From positions 1 through 13,930 of the forward strand of contig URJE01000041.1 in assembly GCA_900547965.1 (NCBI GenBank): DNA of 13,930 nt, in the 5' to 3' direction. Below the pieces are notes generated by a model that ran no database searches, had not been told where the DNA came from, and worked only from the letters and a program-made list of their open reading frames with translations. The position numbers and the translations under genes are program-made. The DNA is from an uncultured Eggerthella sp. Its GTDB lineage: Bacteria > Actinomycetota > Coriobacteriia > Coriobacteriales > Eggerthellaceae. This document shows, one piece after another, positions 6,685 through 13,851 of the stretch; the first letter of the stretch is position 1; each line of letters opens with the position of its first letter.

Positions 6685-9343
6685 CCTTGCACTTCCGCGA
6701 GTTATTTAGGAAAGCTGGCGCAACACGTACTGCAGAATGCCGCCGTTGAAATAATAACTTCCTTCGGTTGGCGTATCGATTCTCACGATGGCGGTGAAAT
6801 CGATGCTGCTGCCATCTGGCTTTTTCGCCGTGACGGCGACATGGCGGCAAGCCCTCAGAGAAGTCCACCTCACCAACAGTAATACGCTCAGTTCCATCAA
6901 GACCTAAGCTTTCAGCATTCTGACCTTCCTCAAATTGCAAAGGAAGGATGCCCATGCCAATAAGATTGGAGCGATGGATTCGCTCGAAGCTTTCAGCGAA
7001 TGCGGCACGAATGCCCTGAAGCATCGGTCCCTTTGCGGCCCAGTCGCGTGATGATCCGCTACCGTACATCTTTCCCGCCAGGACAACCAAATCGGAGCCT
7101 TCCTGTTGGTAATGCTCGGCAGCATCATAGACGGCCTTGATTTCACCATCGATAAGGTCGCGGGTCCAACCGCCACGCTTCCCCTCGGCGAGTTTGTTCT
7201 GCAACTTCACATTGGCAAATGTGCCACGCATCATCACCTCATGGTTGCCTCGTCGAGCTCCGTACGTGTTGAAATCCTCTTTTTCAACACCATGGTTCTC
7301 AAGGTAACGCGCCGCAGGGGAATCATCGGCAATAGATCCTGCAGGAGAAATATGGTCAGTTGTAATGAAGTCACCAAGGTTGAGCAGCACGCGAGCATTC
7401 TCTATGCTCTTTGGCGCTACAGGATCCTTCCCCATGCCGTTAAAGTAGGGGGCGCGACGAACGTACGTGGAATCGGGGTCCCACGCAAACACATCGCTTG
7501 CCTCCTTGCCAAGCGACTGCCACCTTTCATCTCCGTCGAACAGACCCGCTGCGGCTCGGTCAAACACTTCCCTAGTACGGCTCTCCCCGAGAAGAGAGGC
7601 GACTTCTTCTTCGTTGGGCCAAATATCTTTGAGATAGATGTTGTTGCCCTCCGCATCAGTGCCAAGCGCTTCGGTTTCAAAATCAAAATCGATCGTACCC
7701 GCAAGCGAATAGGCAATAACCAGCGCAGGTGCGCATAGATAGTTCTGGGACACATCTGGCGAAATACGGCCTTCGAAATTTCGGTTGCCCGAAAGCACGC
7801 TGGCTAGCTCAACTTCATCGGCAATGTCGTGCATTCCCGGCAAAACCGGACCCGAATTGCCGATACAGCTCATGCAGCCAAACCCACATGTGTAAAAACC
7901 AAGGTCACGAAGCGCTGGCATAAGACCCGCGGCATCCAGGATATCCTCTGTCGCGCGGCTACCAGGCGCCAGGATCGTCTTAACCCATGGCTTCGGACGC
8001 AGACCGGCTTTGCTGGCATTTCGCGCCAGCACGCCAGCAGAGATCATCATGCTTGCATCCGTTGCCGTGGTGCAGCTGGTAACAGCAGCTATAGCCAATG
8101 CGCCATGGGTGATTTCGTAGCTATGACCCGACACATCAACTGAAACCTTCTTACCAGGATCGAGCGAACGCTCACCGCATAACTGGTTGAAGCGATTCTT
8201 GACATCCGCCAAATCAATACGGTCGTGTGGGCGAGATGGGCCAGCAACGCTGCGCTGAACCTTCGAAAGATCGAGCTCAAGCACCTTGGAATAAGTTCGG
8301 GGTTCACGCTGCGGATCATTCCAAAAACCCTGAGCCTTTGCATAGGATTCCACCAAAGCAATCTGCTCTGCACTACGGCCAGTAAGCTCAAGATAATCAA
8401 GTGTTTTTTGGTCAACGGGGAACAAAGTGCACGTTGCACCGTACTCGGGTGTCATGTTCGAAATACATGCACGCTGCGTAGCGTTCAGACTTTCGAGACC
8501 TTCGCCGAAGCATTCGACGAAACAGCCAACAACCCCCTCCGCACGCAGCATCTGAGCAAAGGTAAGAGATACGTCCATAGCGCTCACCCCAGGCTGAAGA
8601 GAGCCCGAAAGCTTGATGCCTATTACGCGTGGTACCAATGTGGTAATGGGCTGGCCAAGAGCTGCTGCTTCCGCCTCGATGCCACCTACACCCCAACCGA
8701 GTACGCCTATACCGTTAGCGGTAGGCGTATGAGAGTCAGTACCAACGAGCGTGTCGAAATACGCAATCGGCCCTTCCCCGCTATCCTTGGTCATGGCCAC
8801 CGATGCAAAACGCTCGATATTCAGCTGATGGCAGATACCGGCTCCAGGCGGAACAATACGTACATTCTCGAATGATTCCTGGGCCCATTTGAGGAACTCG
8901 TAACGCTCTTTATTGCGATCAAACTCCAGTTCCATGTTCTTTTGCAGTGCACCTGCGCAACCCGCCTCATCAGCGATAACCGAGTGATCGATAACCAGAT
9001 CGCACTGAACCTGAGGATTGATGGTTTTGGGATCCCCGCCGAGATCCATGCATGCCTCACGCATAACCGCGAAATCAACGAAAACGGGTACACCAGTAAA
9101 ATCCTGAAACAGAACGCGAGCTGGGCTGAACTCGATTTCGCTACCAACTTCCCCAGAAAGCCCTGCCTCAACCAAGCGTTGAGCCAATTCGCTCGCGCGA
9201 TCATCGGACTCAGCATTACGAAGAATGTTCTCAAGCAGAACCGTTAGAGAAAACGGAAGCTTCTCATAACCCGCAACACGGTTCACCGGGTAATACGTAT
9301 AGCTTACGTTTCCGACCTTCAGGACATCGGAACGACTTGACAT
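6668..9343 (-). CDS. acnA: aconitate hydratase (aconitase A), C-terminus apparently frameshifted
   Basis: Aconitase interconverts citrate and isocitrate with a 4Fe-4S cluster in the cytoplasm. The family signatures are clear: VGTDSHTPTANGIGVLGWG, then SCTTATDAS with one cluster cysteine, then GFGCMSCIGNSGP with the other two, and GSGSSRDWAAKGP in the swivelling domain. The start follows AAGGAG and a short spacer. The open frame gives 891 residues, but after EVDFSEGLP near 6845 the sequence stops resembling aconitase. The expected ending (PDGSSIDFTAIVRIDTP through GGILQYVLRQL) continues in another frame and stops at 6706. Removing one base at 6843-6844 restores an 878-residue protein. As written, the last 45 residues are replaced by 58 unrelated Arg-rich ones. 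It lies 87 bases after icd, with an iron box between them. Confidence 0.95.
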   Translation of the reverse strand: MSSRSDVLKVGNVSYTYYPVNRVAGYEKLPFSLTVLLENILRNAESDDRASELAQRLVEAGLSGEVGSEIEFSPARVLFQDFTGVPVFVDFAVMREACMDLGGDPKTINPQVQCDLVIDHSVIADEAGCAGALQKNMELEFDRNKERYEFLKWAQESFENVRIVPPGAGICHQLNIERFASVAMTKDSGEGPIAYFDTLVGTDSHTPTANGIGVLGWGVGGIEAEAAALGQPITTLVPRVIGIKLSGSLQPGVSAMDVSLTFAQMLRAEGVVGCFVECFGEGLESLNATQRACISNMTPEYGATCTLFPVDQKTLDYLELTGRSAEQIALVESYAKAQGFWNDPQREPRTYSKVLELDLSKVQRSVAGPSRPHDRIDLADVKNRFNQLCGERSLDPGKKVSVDVSGHSYEITHGALAIAAVTSCTTATDASMMISAGVLARNASKAGLRPKPWVKTILAPGSRATEDILDAAGLMPALRDLGFYTCGFGCMSCIGNSGPVLPGMHDIADEVELASVLSGNRNFEGRISPDVSQNYLCAPALVIAYSLAGTIDFDFETEALGTDAEGNNIYLKDIWPNEEEVASLLGESRTREVFDRAAAGLFDGDERWQSLGKEASDVFAWDPDSTYVRRAPYFNGMGKDPVAPKSIENARVLLNLGDFITTDHISPAGSIADDSPAARYLENHGVEKEDFNTYGARRGNHEVMMRGTFANVKLQNKLAEGKRGGWTRDLIDGEIKAVYDAAEHYQQEGSDLVVLAGKMYGSGSSRDWAAKGPMLQGIRAAFAESFERIHRSNLIGMGILPLQFEEGQNAESLGLDGTERITVGEVDFSEGLPPCRRHGEKARWQQHRFHRHRENRYANRRKLLFQRRHSAVRVAPAFLNNSRKCKEAGSG
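6706..6843 (-). other. acnA: displaced C-terminal coding segment of acnA
   Basis: This 45-codon stretch plus stop encodes the conserved aconitase ending (HVAVTAKKPDGSSIDFTAI, then VRIDTPTEGSYYFNGG, then ILQYVLRQLS) in a frame one base away from the main gene. It has no start signal of its own and should be read as the detached tail of acnA. It may be a true indel or a sequence error. Confidence 0.88.
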
Positions 9344-9381
9344 AAATACTCCTTTTACAACTGCGACAAATGAAGCAAACG

Positions 9382-9400
9382 ATAGGTTAGCCTAACGCCG
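9382..9400. promoter_or_regulatory. candidate DtxR/IdeR-type iron box upstream of acnA
   Basis: The sequence ATAGGTTAGCCTAACGCCG matches 14 of 19 positions of the DtxR/IdeR consensus TTAGGTTAGSCTAACCTAA. The match is unbroken from position 2 to 15 and includes a perfect 11-base palindrome (9386-9396). It lies about 40 bases upstream of the acnA ATG. DtxR-family proteins bind such sites with Fe(II) or Mn(II). An iron-responsive regulator upstream of an iron-sulfur enzyme makes sense, but binding is inferred. Confidence 0.6.
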
Positions 9401-9430
9401 CAAATTTCCACTAAAGTTAATTGACACGCC

Positions 9431-10528
9431 TTACGCAGGGCAAGCTAGAGCCGAGATCAGTTCATCGGTAAACTGAGTACAAGAAGCTGCTGGCTTATCG
9501 GATCCTGTTGCCTTACGAATATCTGCAGTCAACACCTCGCCCTCAGCATACACCTTGCGAACCGCATCACGAATACGCTGAGCAGCGTCAAGCTCTCCGA
9601 TATGATCGAGCATCATAGCAGCAGAAAGAATCTCTGCGGTGGGGTTGCAGATATTCTTTCCTGCAATATCAGGGGCAGAACCATGCACGGCCTCGAAAAT
9701 AGCGTACTCGGGACCAATATTGGCTCCCGGTGCAATACCCAAGCCACCAACAAGACCCGCACAGAGATCGCTCGCGATATCACCATAAAGATTAGGGAAC
9801 ACAATCACGTCAAACTGCGAGGGGTCCATAACAAGATTCATGCAGAACGCATCGATGATATTGTCATTGAAATCGACGCTACCCTCGTAATCGGCAGCAA
9901 CATCCCTTGCAGTGCGCAAAAACAAACCATCGGAATGCTTCATGATGTTAGCCTTGTGAGCTGCCGTTACCTTCTTTCGACCGTGCTTAACCGCATAATC
10001 AAATGCATAGCGAACGATATTCTGCGAAGCGGTTACCGAGATGGGCTTAATTGATATTCCAGAATCAGAGCGAATAACACCTGCATTATGGTCCTTGCAG
10101 AACTCAATCAGCTCAGTGGCCTCTTTGCTACCTTCTTCAAATTCGATACCAGCATACAGATCTTCCGAATTTTCACGAACGATAACAAGATCGACATCCT
10201 GGTAACGGCCGCCGGCTCCAGGAATCGAAAGCACAGGACGAAGGCAAACATTGAGATTCAGGGTTTTGCGAAGCGCGACATTCACGCTACGAAAACCAGT
10301 ACCAACAGGGGTGGTGATAGGGCCTTTGATCGCTACCTTGTTGCGACGGACCGCATCAATTGTTGATTCAGGCAGTGGCGTACCGCATGAGTCCATCATA
10401 TGAGCACCCGCTTCAGCAATCTCCCATTCGATATCAACACCACAAGCCTCAACCACTCGCCTCATTGCTGCAGTTGTTTCAAGACCGATGCCATCACCAG
10501 GAATAAGCGTTACGGTGTGCTTTGCCAT
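9431..10528 (-). CDS. icd: isocitrate dehydrogenase, NAD-type
   Basis: This 365-residue protein belongs to the isocitrate/isopropylmalate dehydrogenase family and most likely oxidatively decarboxylates isocitrate to 2-oxoglutarate. The substrate-binding signature S81-V-N83-V-A-L86-R87 is present, as are RPV at 97-99, VRENSEDLYAG at 117-127, a catalytic lysine in HKANIMK (K192), and the metal-binding segment NLYGDIASDL at 246-255. The HGSAPDIAG nucleotide-binding loop (282-290) looks like the short NAD-dependent type. Length supports an NAD-type enzyme rather than the roughly 415-residue E. coli NADP enzyme. A homoisocitrate or isopropylmalate dehydrogenase is possible, but proximity to aconitase favours isocitrate. 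The start is supported by AAGGAG seven bases upstream. The gene precedes acnA on the same strand, so the two probably cooperate in making 2-oxoglutarate for glutamate synthesis. Confidence 0.88.
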   Translation of the reverse strand: MAKHTVTLIPGDGIGLETTAAMRRVVEACGVDIEWEIAEAGAHMMDSCGTPLPESTIDAVRRNKVAIKGPITTPVGTGFRSVNVALRKTLNLNVCLRPVLSIPGAGGRYQDVDLVIVRENSEDLYAGIEFEEGSKEATELIEFCKDHNAGVIRSDSGISIKPISVTASQNIVRYAFDYAVKHGRKKVTAAHKANIMKHSDGLFLRTARDVAADYEGSVDFNDNIIDAFCMNLVMDPSQFDVIVFPNLYGDIASDLCAGLVGGLGIAPGANIGPEYAIFEAVHGSAPDIAGKNICNPTAEILSAAMMLDHIGELDAAQRIRDAVRKVYAEGEVLTADIRKATGSDKPAASCTQFTDELISALACPA

Positions 10529-10554
10529 GGATACTCTCCTTGCTCGAAATACAT

Positions 10555-10588
10555 AAGGACCAACATTCGGTAAGAAATGTTGGTCCTT
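10555..10588 (-). other. strong hairpin between the HEAT-like gene and icd
   Basis: A perfect 13-bp stem (10555-10567 with 10576-10588, eight-base loop) lies between the HEAT-like gene and icd. On the minus strand the tail is only moderately T-rich (ATGTATTT), so it may be a weak terminator of the upstream gene. On the plus strand four T follow, but no plus-strand gene needs terminating. A possible icd promoter (TTGCAC, 17 bases, TACTAG at 10599-10594) would place the icd 5' end almost exactly at the hairpin. Confidence 0.5.
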
Positions 10589-10659
10589 TTATCCTAGTAT
10601 TAAAATAGATTTTGTGGTGCAACAAATTAAAATTTAACGTAGCTGTAGCGATGAACGGG

Positions 10660-11262
10660 TTACGAAAGAACCTCGACGATTTGCTGGCTGCGGCGCTTCA
10701 GGGCACCCTTACCATGCTCGGCATCAAATTTCACACGCTCGGCAAGGCCTTCTTTCACCTCGGAGGCAATCTTCCCATCAGCGAAGGACGTTAGAGCGAT
10801 AAGCATATCCTGATACTCATAGTCACCGTGATAGCACTGAATAGCCTCATCAAGAAGAGGCCAAACTTTCTGAGAACGATTTTCGGTTGTCGAACCCAAT
10901 GCGCACAAGAAACGTAGAGCAGCAAGGCGTACAAAGCCATTATCTTCGTCAAAAAGCGCAGCTTCAGCGCCTGCAAGAGCCTTATCGCAAGCACGAGAGT
11001 CGATAGGAACAAGCTCGGTAAGGATATCCAAAGACTCCCATCGAGTTTGAGCTTCGGGGCGATTCAGGGCATCGATAAACTCGTCGGCATGCGGGGCAAG
11101 TTTTTCGGGATCGATTTTTGCAACCTGAGCAAGCACGGATGAGGCATTCTGCCTTACACGACGCGAAGGACCCGCCAATGCTGCCACGATTCCCTCAAGC
11201 ATTCCTTCTGCTTTAAGTACCTCAGCAGCGAGTTCCTTCGTGTTCTGGGTTTTTTCGCTCAT
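10660..11262 (-). CDS. HEAT-repeat-like helical protein, function unknown
   Basis: This 200-residue cytoplasmic protein has no signal peptide or membrane segment. The start chosen is MSEKTQ at 11262, preceded by GGAGG at a five-base distance; upstream in-frame starts have no such site. From about residue 20 it shows repeating amphipathic helix pairs of the HEAT/armadillo kind, such as GIVAALAGPSRRVRQNASSV, ALNRPEAQTRWESLDILTEL and NGFVRLAALRFLCAL, each with the alpha-solenoid pattern of Pro or Asp between helices and conserved Arg/Asp. Such proteins usually act as scaffolds or binding partners, but no partner can be named. It has its own promoter region after the rplA terminator and lies upstream of icd on the same strand, with about 130 bases between them. 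Confidence 0.75.
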   Translation of the reverse strand: MSEKTQNTKELAAEVLKAEGMLEGIVAALAGPSRRVRQNASSVLAQVAKIDPEKLAPHADEFIDALNRPEAQTRWESLDILTELVPIDSRACDKALAGAEAALFDEDNGFVRLAALRFLCALGSTTENRSQKVWPLLDEAIQCYHGDYEYQDMLIALTSFADGKIASEVKEGLAERVKFDAEHGKGALKRRSQQIVEVLS

Positions 11263-11296
11263 TCCATCCTCCATTCGGCGCATGCACACCCTAGTA

Positions 11297-11317
11297 CTCA
11301 TATTGGGGAAATATGAG
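11297..11317. promoter_or_regulatory. perfect inverted repeat upstream of the HEAT-like gene
   Basis: CTCATATT and AATATGAG form perfect 8-base arms around a five-base spacer. The repeat lies 35 bases upstream of the chosen start codon. A TATAAT hexamer on the minus strand (11342-11337), with no good -35, would place initiation near 11330, so the repeat could be an operator overlapping the start of transcription or a 5' mRNA hairpin. Confidence 0.5.
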
Positions 11318-11404
11318 AATACAATCTTCCAAATTCATTATAGCTTGCTGCCATTAACAAGCTTTTATCTACTTTTTTTGGGGCAAAATGAGCAGATTGT
11401 CTAC

Positions 11405-11436
11405 AAAATAAAAAAGGCACCCCACAGGGTGCCTTT
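11405..11436 (-). terminator. intrinsic terminator downstream of rplA
   Basis: A perfect 10-bp stem (11413-11422 with 11427-11436, four-base loop CACA) is followed on the minus strand by T runs (complement of 11405-11412). It begins about 20 bases after the rplA stop and closes the secE-nusG-rplK-rplA unit. Confidence 0.9.
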
Positions 11437-11456
11437 CAGTCATTAGGTAAGCGAAG

Positions 11457-12164
11457 TTACTGAGCTTCAGTGTAGTTGCGGTTTACGGAGCTGTCTACCG
11501 GAACACCGGGGCCCATGGTAGATACAACCGTAACAGACTTAACATAACGGCCCTTAGCAGAAGCAGGCTTCATACGAAGGATCTCGTCATAAATGGCACC
11601 ATAGTTCTCAGCGAGCTGCTCAGCAGTGAAGGAGCACTTGCCGATGATTACATGGCAGATGCCGTAACGGTCAGCACGATACTCTACGCGGCCACCCTTG
11701 AGCTCCTTGATTGCCTTAGCAACGTCAGGGGTAACAGTGCCGAGCTTGGGGTTAGGCATAAGACCACGGGGGCCAAGAACCTTACCCAAACGACCAACCT
11801 TAGCCATCTGATCAGGAGTAGCAACTGCAGCATCAAAGTTAATGTTGCCAGCCTGGATTTCAGCAACGAGATCATCGGAGCCAACAATGTCAGCACCGGC
11901 TTCCTCTGCTGCACGTGCTGCATCGCCCTCAGCAAATACTGCTACGCGAACAGTTTTACCAGAACCGTTGGGGAGGCTAACGGTACCACGGAGCTGCTGA
12001 TCAGCTTGACGGGTATCGATACCAAGACGGAAATGAGCCTCTACCGTTTCGTCAAAGTTAGCAGTAGCGATCTCCTTTACGAGAGCAACAGCCTCGAGAG
12101 GAGCATAGGACTTACCAGCTTCGATCTTTGCAGCTGCTTCCTTGTACTTCTTAGAAAGTGCCAT
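11457..12164 (-). CDS. rplA: 50S ribosomal protein L1
   Basis: L1 (235 residues, normal length) forms the mobile stalk at the ribosomal E site. In E. coli it also represses the rplK-rplA operon by binding its mRNA. The signature region GRLGKVLGPRGLMPNPKLGT (about 135-154) is intact, as are the family ends (MALSKKYKEAAAKIE and VDSSVNRNYTEA). The start is supported by AAAGGAAT upstream of the ATG. It is the last gene of its operon, 85 bases after rplK, and is followed by a terminator. Confidence 0.98.
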   Translation of the reverse strand: MALSKKYKEAAAKIEAGKSYAPLEAVALVKEIATANFDETVEAHFRLGIDTRQADQQLRGTVSLPNGSGKTVRVAVFAEGDAARAAEEAGADIVGSDDLVAEIQAGNINFDAAVATPDQMAKVGRLGKVLGPRGLMPNPKLGTVTPDVAKAIKELKGGRVEYRADRYGICHVIIGKCSFTAEQLAENYGAIYDEILRMKPASAKGRYVKSVTVVSTMGPGVPVDSSVNRNYTEAQ

Positions 12165-12190
12165 TTGAAAATTCCTTTCGTGGTTTTAAC

Positions 12191-12240
12191 GAACCGCGCT
12201 TCTAGCGGTTCTTCCACCCAATGCCAAAAACGGCAGTTGG
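12191..12240 (-). other. two hairpins between rplK and rplA
   Basis: The 85-base gap contains a perfect 7-bp hairpin (12191-12197 with 12205-12211) and an 8-pair hairpin with one bulged base (12218-12225 with 12232-12240). Neither has the T tract of a terminator. They may influence rplA translation or mRNA processing; a role as an L1 target is only a guess. Confidence 0.4.
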
Positions 12241-12249
12241 ATAAAATGC

Positions 12250-12747
12250 TTATTCAGCGGATTCGCCCTGGAGAAGAGCCTGGAGACGACGAGTAACCTT
12301 GTATTCCTTCTTAGGAGCACGGCCCTCGATGGTAACGCCCATGGAACGAGCAGTACCAGCTACGATCTCCATTGCAGCCTCAATGTCATTTGCATTGAGG
12401 TCGGGCATCTTGATCTCAGCGATCTCACGGAGCTGCTCAACAGAAAGTTCGCCAACCTTCTTGAGCTGCGGAATGCCGGAAGCGCTCTTAAGACCAAGCT
12501 TTTCCTTGATCAGGAATGCAGCCGGAGGAGTCTTGCATACAAAATCAAAGGTCTTATCTTCGTAGATGGTGATCTCTACAGGGATGATGGTGCCGGACTT
12601 GTCCTGCGTAGCGGCATTGAATGCCTGGCAGAACTGCATGATGTTAACGCCCTGTGCACCAAGTGCAGGACCAACCGGAGGAGCAGGGTTTGCAGCGCCA
12701 GCGGGAATCTGGAGCTTAACAAAACCCGTTACATTCTTCTCAGCCAT
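12250..12747 (-). CDS. rplK: 50S ribosomal protein L11 with C-terminal extension
   Basis: L11 binds the GTPase-associated region of 23S rRNA at the stalk base and contributes to factor binding and the stringent response. The N-terminal domain shows the family landmark PAGAANPAPPVGPALGAQGV (15-34), and the C-terminal rRNA-binding domain runs to GTARSMGVTIEG at about 131-142. The protein is 165 residues, while typical L11 ends near 141-143. The additional 23 residues (RAPKKEYKVTRRLQ and ALLQGESAE) are basic then acidic and follow the normal end without a frame break. The start has GAAAGGAT about ten bases upstream. The gene follows nusG and precedes rplA. Confidence 0.97.
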   Translation of the reverse strand: MAEKNVTGFVKLQIPAGAANPAPPVGPALGAQGVNIMQFCQAFNAATQDKSGTIIPVEITIYEDKTFDFVCKTPPAAFLIKEKLGLKSASGIPQLKKVGELSVEQLREIAEIKMPDLNANDIEAAMEIVAGTARSMGVTIEGRAPKKEYKVTRRLQALLQGESAE

Positions 12748-12797
12748 TTCAGTAAAATCCTTTCAACTGAAATATCTTGCTTACCAGTTTATGACAA

Positions 12798-12842
12798 GCG
12801 CCTCCACGAGAAGCCCCGTCCACATACGGGCGCGTGAGACGC
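12798..12842 (-). promoter_or_regulatory. structured leader hairpin before rplK, possible L1 autoregulatory site
   Basis: A long stem pairs 12798-12808 with 12833-12842 (ten pairs with one bulge), and an inner perfect stem pairs 12815-12819 with 12826-12830. The 108-base nusG-rplK gap therefore folds strongly and has no T tract. In E. coli, L1 represses rplKA through this leader; a similar job here is inferred from position only. Confidence 0.4.
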
Positions 12843-12855
12843 ATTGCATTCAAGA

Positions 12856-13389
12856 TTAAATAGTAGCCACCTGATCGAAAGAAAGTTCAACCGGGGTTTC
12901 ACGGCCAAAGATGGAAACCATAACCTTGACCTTGCCGGATTCAGGGGATACTTCAGAGACAACGCCGTCGAACTCCGACAATGGACCAGAAACAACCTTT
13001 ACGGTTTGACCAACCTCAAGGCTAGTGGAAGTGATCTTCTTAGGAGCCTCATGGGAAGTACGTTTCATGATCTTGTTGTACTCTTCGCGCGTAAGTGGAG
13101 CAGGATTGCCCTGACTGCCAACAAAACCCGTTACGCCCGGGGTGTTACGAACCGCAGCCCAGCTGCGATCGTCAAGTTCCATGCGGACGAGCACATAACC
13201 AGGGAATACCTTTTTATCGCTCTCCACACGACGTCCGCCCTCTTTGATCTCAGTTACCGTTTCGGTTGGGATTTGGATAGCGAACACGTTGTTTTCGAGA
13301 CCCATAGTCTCGATGCGGGTCTCGAGGTTTTTCTTCACCTTGTTCTCATAACCAGAGTACGTGTGAAGGACATACCATTTCTTCGTCAT
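12856..13389 (-). CDS. nusG: transcription termination/antitermination protein NusG
   Basis: NusG (177 residues) binds RNA polymerase, modulates pausing and elongation, and in many bacteria links transcription to Rho or to the ribosome. The NGN domain occupies about 1-110, starting with KKWYVLHTYSGYENKVKKNL and containing FPGYVLVRMELDD and TPGVTGFVG. A KOW domain follows at about 125-177, with GQTVKVVSGPLSEFDGVV. Length is normal and lacks the extra N-terminal region seen in some actinobacteria. The start lies seven bases after the secE stop and has only a weak, distant G-rich site, so translation is probably coupled to secE. Confidence 0.98.
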   Translation of the reverse strand: MTKKWYVLHTYSGYENKVKKNLETRIETMGLENNVFAIQIPTETVTEIKEGGRRVESDKKVFPGYVLVRMELDDRSWAAVRNTPGVTGFVGSQGNPAPLTREEYNKIMKRTSHEAPKKITSTSLEVGQTVKVVSGPLSEFDGVVSEVSPESGKVKVMVSIFGRETPVELSFDQVATI

Positions 13390-13396
13390 GGATTAT

Positions 13397-13807
13397 TTAA
13401 GCCCCCAAACCAGACAGACTCGATATCGCAAGAAGGATGGGGGTAACTACCCAGTCATCGAGGATAGTGACGAAGACACCAAAGAACAGCAAAGCCAGAA
13501 CGACAACGCCAGTCCACTGAAGAACGTCCTGCTTTGTGGGCCACGTTACGCGACGCATCTCGGAACGAACCGCGGAAAGGAAAGCAAAGCGCTTTTTCTT
13601 GGGCTTCGCATCAGCCTTCTTTGGCTGATTCTGCGAAGAGGTTGCCTTTGCAGCAGCCTTGGTAGAGGAAGAATTCTTGCCGAAGCCGAAACGCTTCTTA
13701 GACTCCTCTTCTACTACCGGGGTGACCTCAGCCTGCTTTGCACGCTCTTTTTTTGCGGCACGATTAGCAGATGCTTTGGCCCTCTGTGTTTTTGACTTCT
13801 TTGCCAT
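13397..13807 (-). CDS. secE: protein translocase subunit SecE
   Basis: SecE (136 residues) is the essential clamp subunit of the SecYEG protein-export channel in the cytoplasmic membrane. The last 65 residues carry the family core: SAVRSEMRRVTWPTKQDVLQ (about 78-97), where RRVTWPT is the amphipathic helix signature, then one membrane helix (about 98-126). The first 75 residues are a Lys/Ala/Ser-rich, probably disordered tail, as seen in many actinobacterial SecE proteins. The start has AGGAAG four bases before the ATG. The gene lies between tRNA-Trp and nusG, a common arrangement. Confidence 0.96.
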   Translation of the reverse strand: MAKKSKTQRAKASANRAAKKERAKQAEVTPVVEEESKKRFGFGKNSSSTKAAAKATSSQNQPKKADAKPKKKRFAFLSAVRSEMRRVTWPTKQDVLQWTGVVVLALLFFGVFVTILDDWVVTPILLAISSLSGLGA

Positions 13808-13851
13808 ACAACTTCCTGCTCTGGAAATTACTACTCTCTATACGCCAAACA

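Noticed and set aside
6841..6850. Programmed +1 frameshift in acnA
   Set aside because: The local codons TTG CCG CCA do not allow good re-pairing in the +1 frame, and there is no slow stop codon or Shine-Dalgarno-like stimulator. An indel or sequence error is simpler.
6706..6900. Separate small minus-strand gene of about 64 codons at the end of acnA
   Set aside because: Its last 45 codons encode the conserved aconitase C-terminus and it lacks a ribosome binding site, so it is the shifted tail of acnA and not a gene.
7106..7738. Plus-strand open frame of about 210 codons, and others within acnA
   Set aside because: These are antisense to clear aconitase coding sequence and show biased composition without motifs.
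11263..11301. Longer N-terminus (13 extra residues) for the HEAT-like protein
   Set aside because: The upstream start lies inside the inverted repeat and has no Shine-Dalgarno, while the start at 11262 does.
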